Shown here: piece after piece, positions 41,893 to 51,561 of the stretch
Numbering within the stretch: position 1 is the stretch's first letter
How the letters are laid out: each line of letters starts with the position of its first letter
Assembly (NCBI RefSeq): GCF_023558375.1
Contig: NZ_CP083761.1
Location: forward strand, 2,102,001-2,166,000
DNA length: 64,000 nt
Direction of reading: 5' to 3'
Source: Chroococcidiopsis sp. CCMEE 29
GTDB taxonomy: Bacteria > Cyanobacteriota > Cyanobacteriia > Cyanobacteriales > Chroococcidiopsidaceae
The notes under the pieces: generated by a model
Database searches by the model: none
Told to the model about the DNA's origin: nothing
Seen by the model: only the letters and a program-made list of their open reading frames with translations
Made by a program: the position numbers and the translations under genes

Positions 41893-43794
41893 CTACCTAA
41901 CAACAGCCGAATGCCCTGGAATGTCTCCCATCGGTTCAAACCGACCACCCAAGTATTGTGCTAGAAACTCCTCTGCTTTGGCGTAAAAGTGCAGTCGGTT
42001 TTCTGGGCGAGCAAAGCCGTGTCCTTCGTCGGTGTATAGTACGTATTCCACTGGCTTTCCAGCTGTATGCATCGCTCCGACAATTTGATCGCTTTCTGCC
42101 TGCTTCACCCGTGGATCGTTAGCACCTTGGGCAATCAGCAAGGGTTTCTGGATGCGGTCAATGAAGAACAAGGGCGATCGCGACTTGAGAAAATCCTGCT
42201 CCGTTTCCAGGTTGCCGATCCGATGCGTCTCCATAGCTCTGAGCGGTTCCCAGTAGGGCGGGATACTTTCCATCATCGTCACTAAGTTGCTGGGACCAAC
42301 AATATCCACACCAGCGGCAAAGACATCCGGCGTGAAGGTCAACCCCACTAAAGTTGCATAGCCACCGTATGAGCCGCCCATAATCGCAATTTTTTGTGGG
42401 TCAGCAATCCCCTCTTTTATCAGCCAATTAACAGCATCAATCAAATCATCGTGCATCTTAGCTGCCCACTGCCGATTACCTGCATTGAGGAAATCTTTGC
42501 CATAGCCAGTGGAACCGCGAAAGTTAACTTGTAGCACTGCATAGCCACGGTTGGCTAGCCATTGGACTTCCGGATCGTAGCCCCAAGTATCGCGCGCCCA
42601 AGGACCACCGTGTACCAGGAGTACCGTTGGCAAGTTCTGGGCGGGAATACCAACTGGTGTCGTCAGGTATCCGTGGATAGTCAAGTCGTCCCGCGTTTGG
42701 AAGGAAACCGGCTGCATTGGTGCCAGCGATAACCCTTCCAATTTTGGTTGGTTGCTAAACAGAAATGTACTGGTCTTAGTTTCTCGCTCATAGGCGTAGT
42801 AGTAGACAGGACCATCATCCGTCACATAAACCACTAGCCAGGTTTGATCGGCAAGGTCGCGGCTACTAACATTGAACTCTCCTGGCCGCACCTTGGCAAT
42901 CGCTTCAAAATCAGCAGCAATGCTTTGGTCGATCACCTGCCATTCTTGTTTGTCTCTGTAGAAAGAGACTGCCTGGATGACGCGCGAGACGGGGTGAATA
43001 ACTATACCATCGACATCATATTGTGCATCCTCAGCAATCACAGTTTCCTGAGTAACTGCCGGGTCGAGAGCAATTAGACGAGCGGTGTTAGCATCATGGC
43101 TAGCGATAATGTAGAGCGTTTTGCCATCAGCCGAAAAGCTGACAGGGTAGCCTTCATCGTCTGGTCCCCAGTGGCGGAGGTTCTGCCAAGATTGATCGGT
43201 TGCTTCCCGAAATAACAGATCAGAACCACCATCGGGTGTAGTGGCGATCGCTGCGCGTACTTGAAACTGAGCGTCAGCTGTCCAAGCAATTATGTTACCA
43301 GGGTTGTCTGTGTCAAACTCAACCGCACCATTTTTGAGGTTGATCCGGTAAACATCATGCTTACGTAAATCTTGTAAATTTAGTCCTACGAGTAGCTGAT
43401 CTGGAAAGTTGGGATCTAACGCCACTGGTTGAGCTTGAATTCCTTGGAACGGTGTCAGGTCACGGATGATATGAGACTTGATGTTAACTGAGTATAGGTG
43501 CCAGTTCTCGTCACCATCGGAGTCCTGGAGGTAAATTAACTGTTCAGGATTATATGTCCAGAAGTAGATGCGGATACCGCGCTTCTTATCATTTGTCAAC
43601 TGTTGGTCATCTTGCTGCCCCACAGTGCGTAACCACAGCTGTAAAACATTCTTCTCGTCAGGAGCAATATACGCCAAATACTTACCATCTGGTGATAACT
43701 GCGGACGAGCCCGTTCTGGATTGCCAAACAGAATTTCCCGCGGAATCAGTGGTGGTAATTGGGTAGCCGATTGATTGGTAGTTACAGCTTGCAT
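41893..43794 (-). CDS. S9-family serine peptidase (acylaminoacyl/dipeptidyl type)
   Basis: 633 residues. N-terminal beta-propeller (about 1-360; repeats such as SPDGKYLAYIAPDEKNVLQLW in outline). C-terminal alpha/beta-hydrolase: LLVHGGPWARDTWG, nucleophile GGSYGGYATL near residue 478, acid in QGANDPRVKQAE, His in TDEGHGFARPEN. Cleaves oligopeptides. No signal peptide, so cytosolic. Single gene. Confidence 0.92.
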   Translation of the reverse strand: MQAVTTNQSATQLPPLIPREILFGNPERARPQLSPDGKYLAYIAPDEKNVLQLWLRTVGQQDDQQLTNDKKRGIRIYFWTYNPEQLIYLQDSDGDENWHLYSVNIKSHIIRDLTPFQGIQAQPVALDPNFPDQLLVGLNLQDLRKHDVYRINLKNGAVEFDTDNPGNIIAWTADAQFQVRAAIATTPDGGSDLLFREATDQSWQNLRHWGPDDEGYPVSFSADGKTLYIIASHDANTARLIALDPAVTQETVIAEDAQYDVDGIVIHPVSRVIQAVSFYRDKQEWQVIDQSIAADFEAIAKVRPGEFNVSSRDLADQTWLVVYVTDDGPVYYYAYERETKTSTFLFSNQPKLEGLSLAPMQPVSFQTRDDLTIHGYLTTPVGIPAQNLPTVLLVHGGPWARDTWGYDPEVQWLANRGYAVLQVNFRGSTGYGKDFLNAGNRQWAAKMHDDLIDAVNWLIKEGIADPQKIAIMGGSYGGYATLVGLTFTPDVFAAGVDIVGPSNLVTMMESIPPYWEPLRAMETHRIGNLETEQDFLKSRSPLFFIDRIQKPLLIAQGANDPRVKQAESDQIVGAMHTAGKPVEYVLYTDEGHGFARPENRLHFYAKAEEFLAQYLGGRFEPMGDIPGHSAVVR

Positions 43795-43950
43795 TGTGTT
43801 GCTTACTCAAGGGAAGTGAACTATGAGATAATTCAAGAAATTAGGATAATCTTGAAAATTTTATTTAAAATCGCTGTGGCTGTAATCCCTAGAAAGTTCG
43901 AGATCAGTCGAGCAAATTCGAGTAATACTTAACACCGAGCCAGGTCAACT

Positions 43951-44298
43951 ATGGAAGCTTTAACAGAACAAAAATGTACTGCTTGCCACAAGGACGCGCC
44001 GAGTGTAACTGAGGAGGAGGTTGCCCAACTCAAGCCTCAAATTCCCAACTGGGATATCGTGGAAGAAGAAGGAGAGAGGCGCTTGAAGCGCACCTACAAG
44101 TTTCCCAATTTTCAAAAAGCACTGGAGTTTACTAACCGGGTTGGGGAGGCAGCTGAGGCGGAAGGACATCACCCAGCATTGCTGACTGAGTGGGGAAAGG
44201 TAACAGTGTCCTGGTGGACTCACGCCATTTCTGGGCTACATAAGAATGATTTTATTATGGCAGCAAAAACCGACCAAATCGCCTCATCACTTAGTTAA
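43951..44298 (+). CDS. phhB: 4a-hydroxytetrahydrobiopterin dehydratase
   Basis: 115 residues. [36 protein letters not shown] contains the conserved His-His and Trp-Trp-His motifs (outlined). Recycles the 4a-carbinolamine cofactor, or acts as a pterin-binding dehydratase in cyanobacteria that make pterin glycosides. N-terminus has CTACHKDAP, a Cys pair common in cyanobacterial forms. Confidence 0.9.
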   Translation: MEALTEQKCTACHKDAPSVTEEEVAQLKPQIPNWDIVEEEGERRLKRTYKFPNFQKALEFTNRVGEAAEAEGHHPALLTEWGKVTVSWWTHAISGLHKNDFIMAAKTDQIASSLS

Positions 44299-44310
44299 CT
44301 TGATAGTGCT

Positions 44311-44500
44311 TCAATCAAGATTAGCGATCACCTGATCGAGTAGGTGTGAGAGGCGTTGGCGTTCAGCCTGTTTCCAGTTGCCTGCCTTCTTCAGTTAGCC
44401 AAATGCGCCAGATCCGGCGATCGCGGCGCTCTCGTTCCCGACGAATCAATCCGCGTTACTCCAGCCGATCCAGTTTACATATTGTAATTTTTTCTAAACT
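44311..44500 (-). pseudogene. MarR-family regulator, C-terminal remnant
   Basis: The minus strand reads ICKLDRLE, stop, RGLIRRERERRDRRIWRIWLTEEGRQLETG, then one frame off ERQRLSHLLDQVIANLD and a stop at 44311. This is the winged helix and C-terminal helix of MarR proteins (RR.R...DRR...LTEEG). The N-terminal dimer region is gone. Confidence 0.7.
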
Positions 44501-44535
44501 GGGAAGAGTAACGCTCTCTTGCCTTGACGCTGATG

Positions 44536-45180
44536 ATGCTGCGACCCAACCAACGGATAAAGTTAGATGATTCAAACGACAAGCTGTTCTATTCCTATCC
44601 CCGCTTTGTCACCCATGTGGATGAAGGATTTATTCAACAGCTGACTGATTTGTACCGCGATCGCCTTAAACCTAGTACGCGCATCTTTGACATGATGAGT
44701 AGCTGGGTGTCCCATCTGCCGGAGGACATAGAATTTTCCCACGTCGAGGGACACGGACTCAACGCCGAGGAATTAGCTCGTAACTCTCGGTTCAATCATT
44801 ACTTTGTGCAGGACTTGAACGAAAATCCCAAACTACCGCTGCCGGATCGAGATTTTGATGCCGTCCTCAATGCTGTTTCTGTTCAGTATTTGCAATACCC
44901 AGAAGCTGTATTTACCGAAATTCACCGGATTCTCAAACCAGGTGGAGTAGCAATTATCAGCTTTTCTAACCGGATGTTTTATCAAAAAGCGATTCAGGCG
45001 TGGCGGGATGGCACGGAAGCTAGCCGCGTGGAGTTAGTTAAACATTACTTTGAGTCAGTACCGGGATTCAGTTCCCCAGAGATAATTGCCCGTAAGTCCA
45101 CTGCGCCGAATTTCTTACAGTGGTTGGGAGCAAGTGGCGGAGATCCTTTTTATGCTGTAATTGCTTACCGCGAGCATTAA
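44536..45180 (+). CDS. SAM-dependent methyltransferase
   Basis: 214 residues from ATG 44536; ATG 44533 equally possible. RDRLKPSTRIFDMMSSWVSHLP stands where motif I (D-x-x-x-G) would be but lacks the glycines. ELPLPDRDFDAVLNAVSVQYL and EIHRILKPGGVAIISFSNR are motifs of class I methyltransferases (Methyltransf_11), outlined here. Substrate unknown. The atypical motif I is shared by a cyanobacterial subgroup, I believe, but this is from memory. Confidence 0.8.
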   Translation: MLRPNQRIKLDDSNDKLFYSYPRFVTHVDEGFIQQLTDLYRDRLKPSTRIFDMMSSWVSHLPEDIEFSHVEGHGLNAEELARNSRFNHYFVQDLNENPKLPLPDRDFDAVLNAVSVQYLQYPEAVFTEIHRILKPGGVAIISFSNRMFYQKAIQAWRDGTEASRVELVKHYFESVPGFSSPEIIARKSTAPNFLQWLGASGGDPFYAVIAYREH

Positions 45181-45363
45181 GGTACGGTTTGCGCAAATCC
45201 TTATTTCACCGCCGACATTTTCTGGATTGGGAATGCCCCGTAACCCAGCGATCGCCCCTGTTCCATAGTGGAGGGCGTGAGTGGCGATAGAGAGGTTGGC
45301 ATCGGCAAAAGGGATGAACTGGTGCTGGAAATAGGCGATGGGCAAAAAGGACTCTACAGACAT
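45180..45363 (-). pseudogene. ilvE: Branched-chain aminotransferase (ilvE-like), N-terminal remnant
   Basis: MSVESFLPIAYFQHQFIPFA, then DANLSIATHALHYGTGAIAGLRGIPNPEN: the start of a cyanobacterial IlvE. The frame then degenerates (VGGEIRICANRT...) and runs into the methyltransferase 3' end. The catalytic lysine and the rest are missing. Probably a partial duplication; the functional gene should lie elsewhere. Confidence 0.8.
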
Positions 45364-45366
45364 AGG

Positions 45367-45873
45367 TCAAGCTGGATTAGGATTAATGATTCGATGCAGA
45401 TCGAGACTGGGGGGAGGTAGAGGGGTTTGGCTTAGCAAGTTGTGAACCTGTCCTCGATGATGGGTTTGGTGATTAAAGAAGTGGGCAACTAATAGGGACA
45501 TGGGATTGATATACTCAATTCCTGCGTTGTTCACGTAGCGGATACTCTGGTTCAGGGTTGCTTCGCTCAAGCTGGCAGCAAAAGATTGAATTAGCTCATC
45601 TTCAGCGATCCGAGCTTGCCAAAGTTCCTCAAACTCGTCGTACAGAATTGCGTCCAGACCCGTAGAAGCAACAACTTTGCCTGAAAACCGCTGCAGCCAG
45701 ATGCGATCGCCCACCAGAATGTGGTTGAGGGTGCCATGAATGCTCTTGAAAAACGCGGGTCGCAGTTGTTTACGAGTGGCATCGTCTAGTACGGCACAGG
45801 TCGCATAAAGGGTTTGATTGGCAAGGGCATTGTATTGCGCGAGTAGTTGAAAGTGAGCGATGAGGGAGGTCAT
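45367..45873 (-). CDS. DinB-family protein
   Basis: 168 residues from ATG 45873; an upstream in-frame ATG at 45903 is less likely. Four-helix-bundle pattern with three metal-ligand histidines: HGTLNHILVGDRIWLQRF and VAHFFNHQTHHRGQVHNLL. DinB/YfiT-like metalloenzymes often transfer thiol cofactors; the reaction here is unknown. Lies back to back with the ilvE remnant, three bases apart. Confidence 0.85.
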   Translation of the reverse strand: MTSLIAHFQLLAQYNALANQTLYATCAVLDDATRKQLRPAFFKSIHGTLNHILVGDRIWLQRFSGKVVASTGLDAILYDEFEELWQARIAEDELIQSFAASLSEATLNQSIRYVNNAGIEYINPMSLLVAHFFNHQTHHRGQVHNLLSQTPLPPPSLDLHRIINPNPA

Positions 45874-45903
45874 AGCCAAGAGGGATCGTCTTTCTCTAAC
45901 CAC

Positions 45904-46233
45904 ATACGAACGTTTAGATCAGCAGTAAAGGAATGTTTCTAGTCTGCGCTGACTTCTCTTTAGTGAGAAGGTACAGATTCCCTCTCTTTATTCAAGTACA
46001 GTCTGATGCCCCAGCTACTCAAGCGGTTGTGGTTGAAATCTGACAAGCCAAACACCTTAGCCGAGATCAACAGCAACAGGTTATCCTACGCTATGTTGAC
46101 GATTTCTTGTCTACTCATACCAGTTACCTATGAAGATGAGCTTAATACAGCCTCTACGATCAAGGTCCTAATTTCTGCACCCGTGCCACCGCTGCACAGG
46201 CGTAATCAACCACTGATTCCCTAGAAATAAGTT
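45904..46233. other. Spacer without a supported gene
   Basis: An open frame at 46006-46224 has no recognisable family or start signal, and I judge it non-coding. Nothing else is visible. Confidence 0.4.
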
Positions 46234-46884
46234 ATGGCCACTCCAATAATGGTTATGTCGATGCAAAGCAGTATGACATTAAACAGCATTGTTGCATTAT
46301 TCAGTGCCATGGTTGTTCTGGCTTCTATTCCCAGTGTCAGTATATTAGCTGTCTCCACAAGATCGGCGGCATCTGGATTGATTCATGGTATTTTCACAAC
46401 CATCGGGATCGTGCTGGGTGACATCATTTTCATAATTGCAGCCATTTGGGGGTTATCGTTTCTTGCTGAAACGATGGGAAGCCTATTTGTCCTAATCAAA
46501 TACCTGGGTGGAGCTTATCTTATAGTGTTGGGGATAGGACTATGCAGGTCAAAATCAAAGGCTTTAGAGACGGAAGAGGTTATGGAATCCTCTTTGCTGT
46601 CCAGTTTTCTGACTGGACTGTTGATTACATTGGGCGACCAAAAAGCGACCTTGTTTTATCTTGGTTTTTTCCCAGCTTTTCTTGATATTTCTAAAATATC
46701 TTATTTTGATACCGTTATCATTATCGTAGTTACGATAGTAGCCGTAGGCGGTGTAAAACTTGGTTATGCAATCCTGGCGGATAGATCTAGATTACTGATT
46801 GGTTCCAAAATAAGACAAGGCATGAACATTGCTGCTGGCTGTGTAATGATTGCTGTTGGAATATTTTTAGTAGCAAAAGCTTAA
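46234..46884 (+). CDS. LysE-family exporter
   Basis: 216 residues with six hydrophobic segments. [36 protein letters not shown] (outlined) and [16 protein letters not shown] are typical LysE/RhtB translocator blocks, and [21 protein letters not shown] the second conserved loop. Exports amino acids or related metabolites. Start at ATG 46234; later ATGs at 46255 and 46261 are possible. Confidence 0.88.
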   Translation: MATPIMVMSMQSSMTLNSIVALFSAMVVLASIPSVSILAVSTRSAASGLIHGIFTTIGIVLGDIIFIIAAIWGLSFLAETMGSLFVLIKYLGGAYLIVLGIGLCRSKSKALETEEVMESSLLSSFLTGLLITLGDQKATLFYLGFFPAFLDISKISYFDTVIIIVVTIVAVGGVKLGYAILADRSRLLIGSKIRQGMNIAAGCVMIAVGIFLVAKA

Positions 46885-46904
46885 TCGGTTCTGTTGCAAA
46901 ATTT

Positions 46905-47045
46905 GTGATGATAAGATTCTGTCGCTTTCAGCGCGGGGCATGAGTACCCGTGACATTCAAGCTCAACTGCAAGAGCTTTACGGGGTAGAGGTGTCACCTG
47001 GGTTAATTTCCAATGTCACGGATGCGATCAAAGACGAGCGTAAAT
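46905..47045 (+). pseudogene. IS256-family transposase fragment
   Basis: Reads [20 protein letters not shown], then [25 protein letters not shown] and stops. This is an internal block of IS256 transposases. No terminal repeats seen; the fragment abuts the next gene. Confidence 0.75.
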
Positions 47046-47399
47046 ATGGAAAGCAATTTTGACCAAGACAAGATTGAACACATTCAGGTTAACTCGCTAG
47101 CTGAGTTAGATCAGCTTGTATCTCAAAAGTTCGAGTTGCCTCAGCGTCCATATTCAACAGATATCAGGGCAGCTTTGGAACTGGTTGCCTGGAATTTAGA
47201 AAACTCGGATGGTCCTCATTTTGAAATATTTCGCACTGAGGATCATGGTCTTCCAGGTCTACCTTTTGTAGCCAGCTTTGAGCCAGAACCAGATGTATGG
47301 GGTTATGGTCAAACCGCACCTTTGGCTATTTGTCAGGCAGCTCTTTATCGGCTTAAAAGAGTTCAATTCAATCTTGTATCACAAGACAATAATTTTTAG
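47046..47399 (+). CDS. Unknown 117-residue protein (phage-ABA-sandwich-like)
   Basis: ATG 47046 is chosen because the 5' extension is IS256 sequence. [20 protein letters not shown] and [20 protein letters not shown] resemble the small ABA-sandwich proteins common in cyanobacteria and phages (weak, from pattern only). Function unknown. Confidence 0.55.
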   Translation: MESNFDQDKIEHIQVNSLAELDQLVSQKFELPQRPYSTDIRAALELVAWNLENSDGPHFEIFRTEDHGLPGLPFVASFEPEPDVWGYGQTAPLAICQAALYRLKRVQFNLVSQDNNF

Positions 47400-47442
47400 C
47401 TTCAGCAGCTGTGGTTTTAACTGATTCAGTTTTTTGTTTAGG

Positions 47443-48306
47443 TTATTTTTCCCTTCCTTCCAGTTCTGCCAAAATCCTTTCTGCTTCCTTACAAAGTTCA
47501 GCATGGCAGTGACCATTACTTGCTAGCAAACCACCCCACTGATTCACATCTCCTTGGTTGTACTTCAAGGGTGTACCATCAAAATGGGTAAAATTGCCAC
47601 CAGCTTCTGTCAAAATTAACTCCGGGGCAGCTAAGTCCCAATCTTTCGGGGCAGACTTGCCAGAAAGGGAAATATAAACATCTGCTTGTTGTTCGATAAT
47701 TGTGGCAATTTTGCAGCCAACGCTACCGACAGATTTTTGATTTTGACAGGGCAGTTGTTGCAACAGCTGGTTAAATCGCCGATCGCGGTGAGTGCGGCTG
47801 ACGACTAAAGTTAAGTCCTCCAATTTGTCACGCGCCGCAACTCTGATAGGTGTGACTTTGCCATCCCGGGTTTCTACAAACGTGCCGCCGCCAACAGTTG
47901 CATAGTACAACTTTTCCGCTTCAGGCCAAGCGACTACCGCCAGCACAGGGCGACTATCCTTAACTAGGGCAATGTGAATTGCATATTCCCCAGTTTTATC
48001 AATAAAGTCTCGCGTTCCATCCAGAGGGTCAATAATCCATACCCAAGGTTGACTCAGCTGTCCGTCTGTTTGAGCATTGTAAGTTTCTTCGCTGATATAG
48101 GCAAAGTCTTGATTCCCTAAATTGGTTTGCAGTCGATCGAGGATGTAACGATTGACCGCAATATCAGCAGCAGTAACAGGTCCATCTTTATCTGGAATGT
48201 CAAGCTCAGGGTTGTTTAACCCACCGTGATAGTAAGACCTTAAGAGGTATGATGCTCCCCAGCCGATGGAACGAGCGATCGCTAATATTTCTTCTAAAGA
48301 TTTCAT
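47443..48306 (-). CDS. 3'(2'),5'-bisphosphate nucleotidase / CysQ-like phosphatase
   Basis: 287 residues. GPVTAADIAVNRYI, ISEETYN, WIIDPLDGTRDFIDKTGEYAIHIAL and KDWDLAAPELILTEAGG are IMPase-superfamily motifs. The TRDFI form is typical of CysQ-type enzymes that clear PAP from sulfate assimilation. Differs from the IMPase-like gene at 3268-4110 (TTNF form). Confidence 0.88.
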   Translation of the reverse strand: MKSLEEILAIARSIGWGASYLLRSYYHGGLNNPELDIPDKDGPVTAADIAVNRYILDRLQTNLGNQDFAYISEETYNAQTDGQLSQPWVWIIDPLDGTRDFIDKTGEYAIHIALVKDSRPVLAVVAWPEAEKLYYATVGGGTFVETRDGKVTPIRVAARDKLEDLTLVVSRTHRDRRFNQLLQQLPCQNQKSVGSVGCKIATIIEQQADVYISLSGKSAPKDWDLAAPELILTEAGGNFTHFDGTPLKYNQGDVNQWGGLLASNGHCHAELCKEAERILAELEGREK

Positions 48307-48343
48307 CTGGTTCTAAAATGTAAATGTTTCTGCCTGGTTGATT

Positions 48344-49270
48344 TTAACTGCTTATTTCTAGCAATCTATCCCCGGCTTGCATCCAGTAGCGCGTCCCAAA
48401 GAATTGACAAGAATCAGAGGCAACATTGGCAGCCGCAACCAAGGCATCAGTGAAACTTCCCCGGAGGATGTAATGACAAAAAGCACCATGAAAAACATCT
48501 CCAGCCCCTAGGGTATCGACAGCCTGAATCTGGGGAACCTCTAAACTGCCATAATCTCCACCACTCCAGTATTGAATTGGGTTTTCTCCACGGGTAATAA
48601 CAATGTGGGGAATGCCCGCTGCTGAAAGATAGTTAAACACTTCACAAGTGCTGTTGCAGTTAGGTGGAGAGAAATTAGCCGAACAAATGGCATAATCAAC
48701 AAAAGGCAATACCCTTTCAAATCCCGACTTCCAGCTACCACCATCCATGACAACCGGGATGTTGTTGGCTTTAGCTAATTGGGCGATCCCCTGTCCGGCT
48801 GCTATTTGATGCCCATCAATCAGCACAATGTCAACTCCCTGCAATATATCAGTAGGAATGCGCTTCGGTTCAACTTGGGTTTTGACAGCATTGATGGAAA
48901 TTACTGCCCGTTCACCTGTGCCTTGGGAGACAATGATGGAAGAAATGGGTGGAGGCTGGGATAGGTTAGAGTTCAGGTCAGCGATCGCGACTCCGTAACT
49001 TGCCAAATCTGCCCGGATCAGCTGAGTTATAGGGTGAGCGCCGACTACACCTAACAGCGTGCCTTGATTTCCCAGATAGCTGAAAGTCACAGCAGCATTA
49101 GTCGCCGGACCACCCGCTGCCACAGTATAGTCAGAGGCGACAACTTTCTGATTATTACTAGGGGCAGACAACGCCAAGTAAACCAGATCCAAGGTGACTA
49201 AGCCGACAAACAGCCCACTGCAAGGGGCAAGGGTTTCCTGACTCCTGAGTTCTAACTCCTCACTCCTCAC
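48344..49270 (-). CDS. PfkB-family sugar kinase
   Basis: 308 residues. The N-terminal motif AAGGPATNAAVTFSYLG and C-terminal VDTLGAGDVFHGAFCHYIL with the catalytic Asp mark the family. Substrate not readable. The first 20 codons come from a tandem ctcctcactcct-type low-complexity repeat (49205-49285). The true start may therefore be further in; no good internal ATG precedes GLFVGLVTLDLVY, so a GTG/TTG start is possible. Confidence 0.85.
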   Translation of the reverse strand: MRSEELELRSQETLAPCSGLFVGLVTLDLVYLALSAPSNNQKVVASDYTVAAGGPATNAAVTFSYLGNQGTLLGVVGAHPITQLIRADLASYGVAIADLNSNLSQPPPISSIIVSQGTGERAVISINAVKTQVEPKRIPTDILQGVDIVLIDGHQIAAGQGIAQLAKANNIPVVMDGGSWKSGFERVLPFVDYAICSANFSPPNCNSTCEVFNYLSAAGIPHIVITRGENPIQYWSGGDYGSLEVPQIQAVDTLGAGDVFHGAFCHYILRGSFTDALVAAANVASDSCQFFGTRYWMQAGDRLLEISS

Positions 49271-49295
49271 TCCTCACTCCTCTTTATTAACGACA

Positions 49296-50186
49296 ATGAC
49301 CGAGCCCCAACCAGGAACACTCTACGTAGTAGGAACACCGATTGGCAACCTGGAAGATATGACCTTTCGAGCAGTGCGGATTTTGCAAACAGTGGATCTG
49401 ATTGCAGCTGAAGACACCCGCCATACAGGGAAACTCCTACAACATTTTCAGATTAAGACACCCCAGCTAAGTTATCACGACCACAACCGTAACAGTCGCA
49501 CTTCTGAATTGTTGGGGCAGTTGACTCAGGGTAAGGCGATCGCCTTGGTAACAGATGCAGGTATGCCTGGAATCTCCGATCCGGGATATGAGCTAGTTAA
49601 AGCCTGTATTGAGGCCGGGATACAAGTGGTGCCTATTCCTGGTCCTAGTGCAGCAATTACTGCGCTGAGTGCAGCTGGCTTACCAACAGAAAAATTTGTG
49701 TTTGAAGGGTTTTTACCAGTCAAAGGTCAAGAGCGGCGCAATCGCTTGGAAGTTCTTCAATCAGAAGTTCGAACAATCATTTTGTATGAGGCTCCCCACC
49801 GAGTGCGACAAACTTTACAAGACTTAGCTGAGGTTTTAGGGACAGAGCGACAGCTAGTGCTGGCACGGGAGCTAACTAAATTGTATGAGGAATTTTGGCG
49901 CGGCAATATTGGAGAGGCGATCGCTCACCATACGAAGCGTGAACCTCAAGGCGAATATACCCTGGTGGTTGCTGGTATTCCCCCAGCTAAACCTGAGTTG
50001 TCAGAAGCAGAACTGAAAATAGAGTTACAAGAAATCATGGCGCAGGGAATATCGCGATCGCAAGCCAGCCGCCAACTAGCAAAAGTCACTTCTGTGTCTC
50101 GTCGAAAACTTTATCAGCTAGCTCTAAGTCTTCCTAGTCTTCACCTAGATGAAGCAACAACGTCAACTTCAAAGGACGAGCTTTAA
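49296..50186 (+). CDS. rsmI: 16S rRNA (cytidine1402-2'-O)-methyltransferase RsmI
   Basis: 296 residues. TLYVVGTPIGNLEDMTFRA, AAEDTRHTGKLL, TDAGMPGISDPGYELV and VPIPGPSAAITALSAAGLP are the RsmI (tetrapyrrole-methylase fold) signatures. Modifies the decoding region of the small ribosomal subunit. The C-terminal 60 residues form a helical tail (LQEIMAQGISRSQASRQLAK). Confidence 0.95.
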   Translation: MTEPQPGTLYVVGTPIGNLEDMTFRAVRILQTVDLIAAEDTRHTGKLLQHFQIKTPQLSYHDHNRNSRTSELLGQLTQGKAIALVTDAGMPGISDPGYELVKACIEAGIQVVPIPGPSAAITALSAAGLPTEKFVFEGFLPVKGQERRNRLEVLQSEVRTIILYEAPHRVRQTLQDLAEVLGTERQLVLARELTKLYEEFWRGNIGEAIAHHTKREPQGEYTLVVAGIPPAKPELSEAELKIELQEIMAQGISRSQASRQLAKVTSVSRRKLYQLALSLPSLHLDEATTSTSKDEL

Positions 50187-50204
50187 CACCCAGTTATATA
50201 GAAG

Positions 50205-50441
50205 GTGAAGAGGATATTTATTTTCAACGCCTGCATCCAGAACCAAGCAGAGACCCTGCCAGTACCTTTTACCGACGTGTCACCGAACGACTGGGCTTTA
50301 GCAGTCATAACAATGTATTACTGTGGAGCCTTCCGCCAAGCGACGCCACCGGCTCTGTTCCAACAAGTGACACCGACGCAGAGCCAGCAGCCAAACCCAG
50401 CAGAATTAGAACGAGTGATTAGAAGGAGTGAGGAGATGTAG
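50205..50441 (+). pseudogene. SLH-like fragment or doubtful frame
   Basis: 78 codons starting at GTG. VPFTDVSPNDWALAVITMYY resembles a surface-layer homology (SLH) repeat, but flanking sequence is Gln/Pro-rich and stops soon. Either a broken fragment of a cyanobacterial SLH-porin-like protein or chance. Confidence 0.35.
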
Positions 50442-50502
50442 GGGCGGGTTTAACGAGATATTTAGCATGCCCACAAACGTGCTGGTTAAACCCGCCCGTA
50501 CA
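50437..50502. repeat. REP-like inverted repeat
   Basis: 18-bp arms 50437-50454 and 50485-50502 with one mismatch; core GGGCGGGTTTAAC/GTTAAACCCGCCC. The 30-base centre holds AGCA...TGCT. Typical of dispersed cyanobacterial palindromes. Confidence 0.7.
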
Positions 50503-50622
50503 GAAGTGAGGAGTGAGGGGGCTTACCCCGAGCCTGGGGAGCTGTTTTTCCTATCCAGGTGCTTAATGCTTCGCTCAGCCAGTTTTAGAACGGACGAAAA
50601 ATCATAGTTTTAATCTCAACCA

Positions 50623-51444
50623 TTATTGAGATGGTTTAAAGGCAGAAAACTCGCAAATCGTATGAAATGGGCAGTAGCGGCAATGGAAACCCGGATTAGG
50701 GGGAAAAATATGGCTGAAACGATCAGGATTTTGCTTGTATTCGTGTAAATCTTGCTGGTGCTGTTGAGCAACAATCGCTAACTGACTTTCAATCCCATCT
50801 AATTGGCTAGAAGTAACGCTGATCAGAGCCGATTTTTTACACTGTTCCAAGTTATAAAATGATGCGACTGCTCGTTGCTTTGGGTAGAGATAACGAGCTG
50901 CTACCAAATAAACTAATGCCTGCCGCTGGTCAAATGCAGACTTGCCAGTTTTGAAATCTAAAATATGCAGTGTCCGATCCGGTTCTGTAAAAACGCAATC
51001 CATCATGGCATAAAGCCGGAAGCGATAATCCTCCTGGTCAATCAAAATTGGTTTAGGGAACCCTTCCTCGCCACTCGTCAATTCGATAATGTGTTTTCCT
51101 TCTAAAACTGGATCGTCGTAATAGTTTCTTAGGATTTGAATTACGCGCTGCTGCACTTCGTCAGCAGCTGTGCTTAATTTCAGCAGCTTTGCTACCTTTT
51201 CCACTCCGTCTGGCTGGTTCAACAGTCGGTGATGATGATGAAACTCATAAACGCCTTTTTGGGCGAGGAGACCAATTCGCTGGGGCGGGGTAGATTTAGA
51301 CAATAACTCTTTGACGATGGATTCTTTTTGCCGCGCTTTGATAAACCCCCGCTTCATCTGGCAATGCCAACGTTCTTGCCCCACAGCAGGGACAACTAAA
51401 GACCAAAGGTGATAACTGGCAAAGGGTGGCCCAAAAATTGGCAT
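50623..51444 (-). CDS. PD-(D/E)XK nuclease family protein (RecB/Cas4-like)
   Basis: 273 residues. MMDCVFTEPDRTLHILDFKTGKS holds the D...D-F-K catalytic core (outlined), and the end has CRYCPFHTIC, part of an Fe-S type Cys cluster as in RecB-like/Cas4 nucleases; a first Cys is uncertain. His-rich loop YEFHHHHRL near residue 70. Single gene with no CRISPR or defence partners, so repair is the likelier role. Confidence 0.8.
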   Translation of the reverse strand: MPIFGPPFASYHLWSLVVPAVGQERWHCQMKRGFIKARQKESIVKELLSKSTPPQRIGLLAQKGVYEFHHHHRLLNQPDGVEKVAKLLKLSTAADEVQQRVIQILRNYYDDPVLEGKHIIELTSGEEGFPKPILIDQEDYRFRLYAMMDCVFTEPDRTLHILDFKTGKSAFDQRQALVYLVAARYLYPKQRAVASFYNLEQCKKSALISVTSSQLDGIESQLAIVAQQHQQDLHEYKQNPDRFSHIFPPNPGFHCRYCPFHTICEFSAFKPSQ

Positions 51445-51561
51445 TAGCTAGAGAATCAGTAAGTGAAAACGCGGTTTGGATGTTTTGTAGGAGTGAGCGC
51501 GAACGAGAAGCTTCCTGTACTATTAATGATGAACAAAAAAAAGTGGCAAGAGTGGCAAACC

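Noticed and set aside
46006-46224. 72-codon frame upstream of the LysE gene
   Set aside because: No start signal, no family, and a composition unlike its neighbours.
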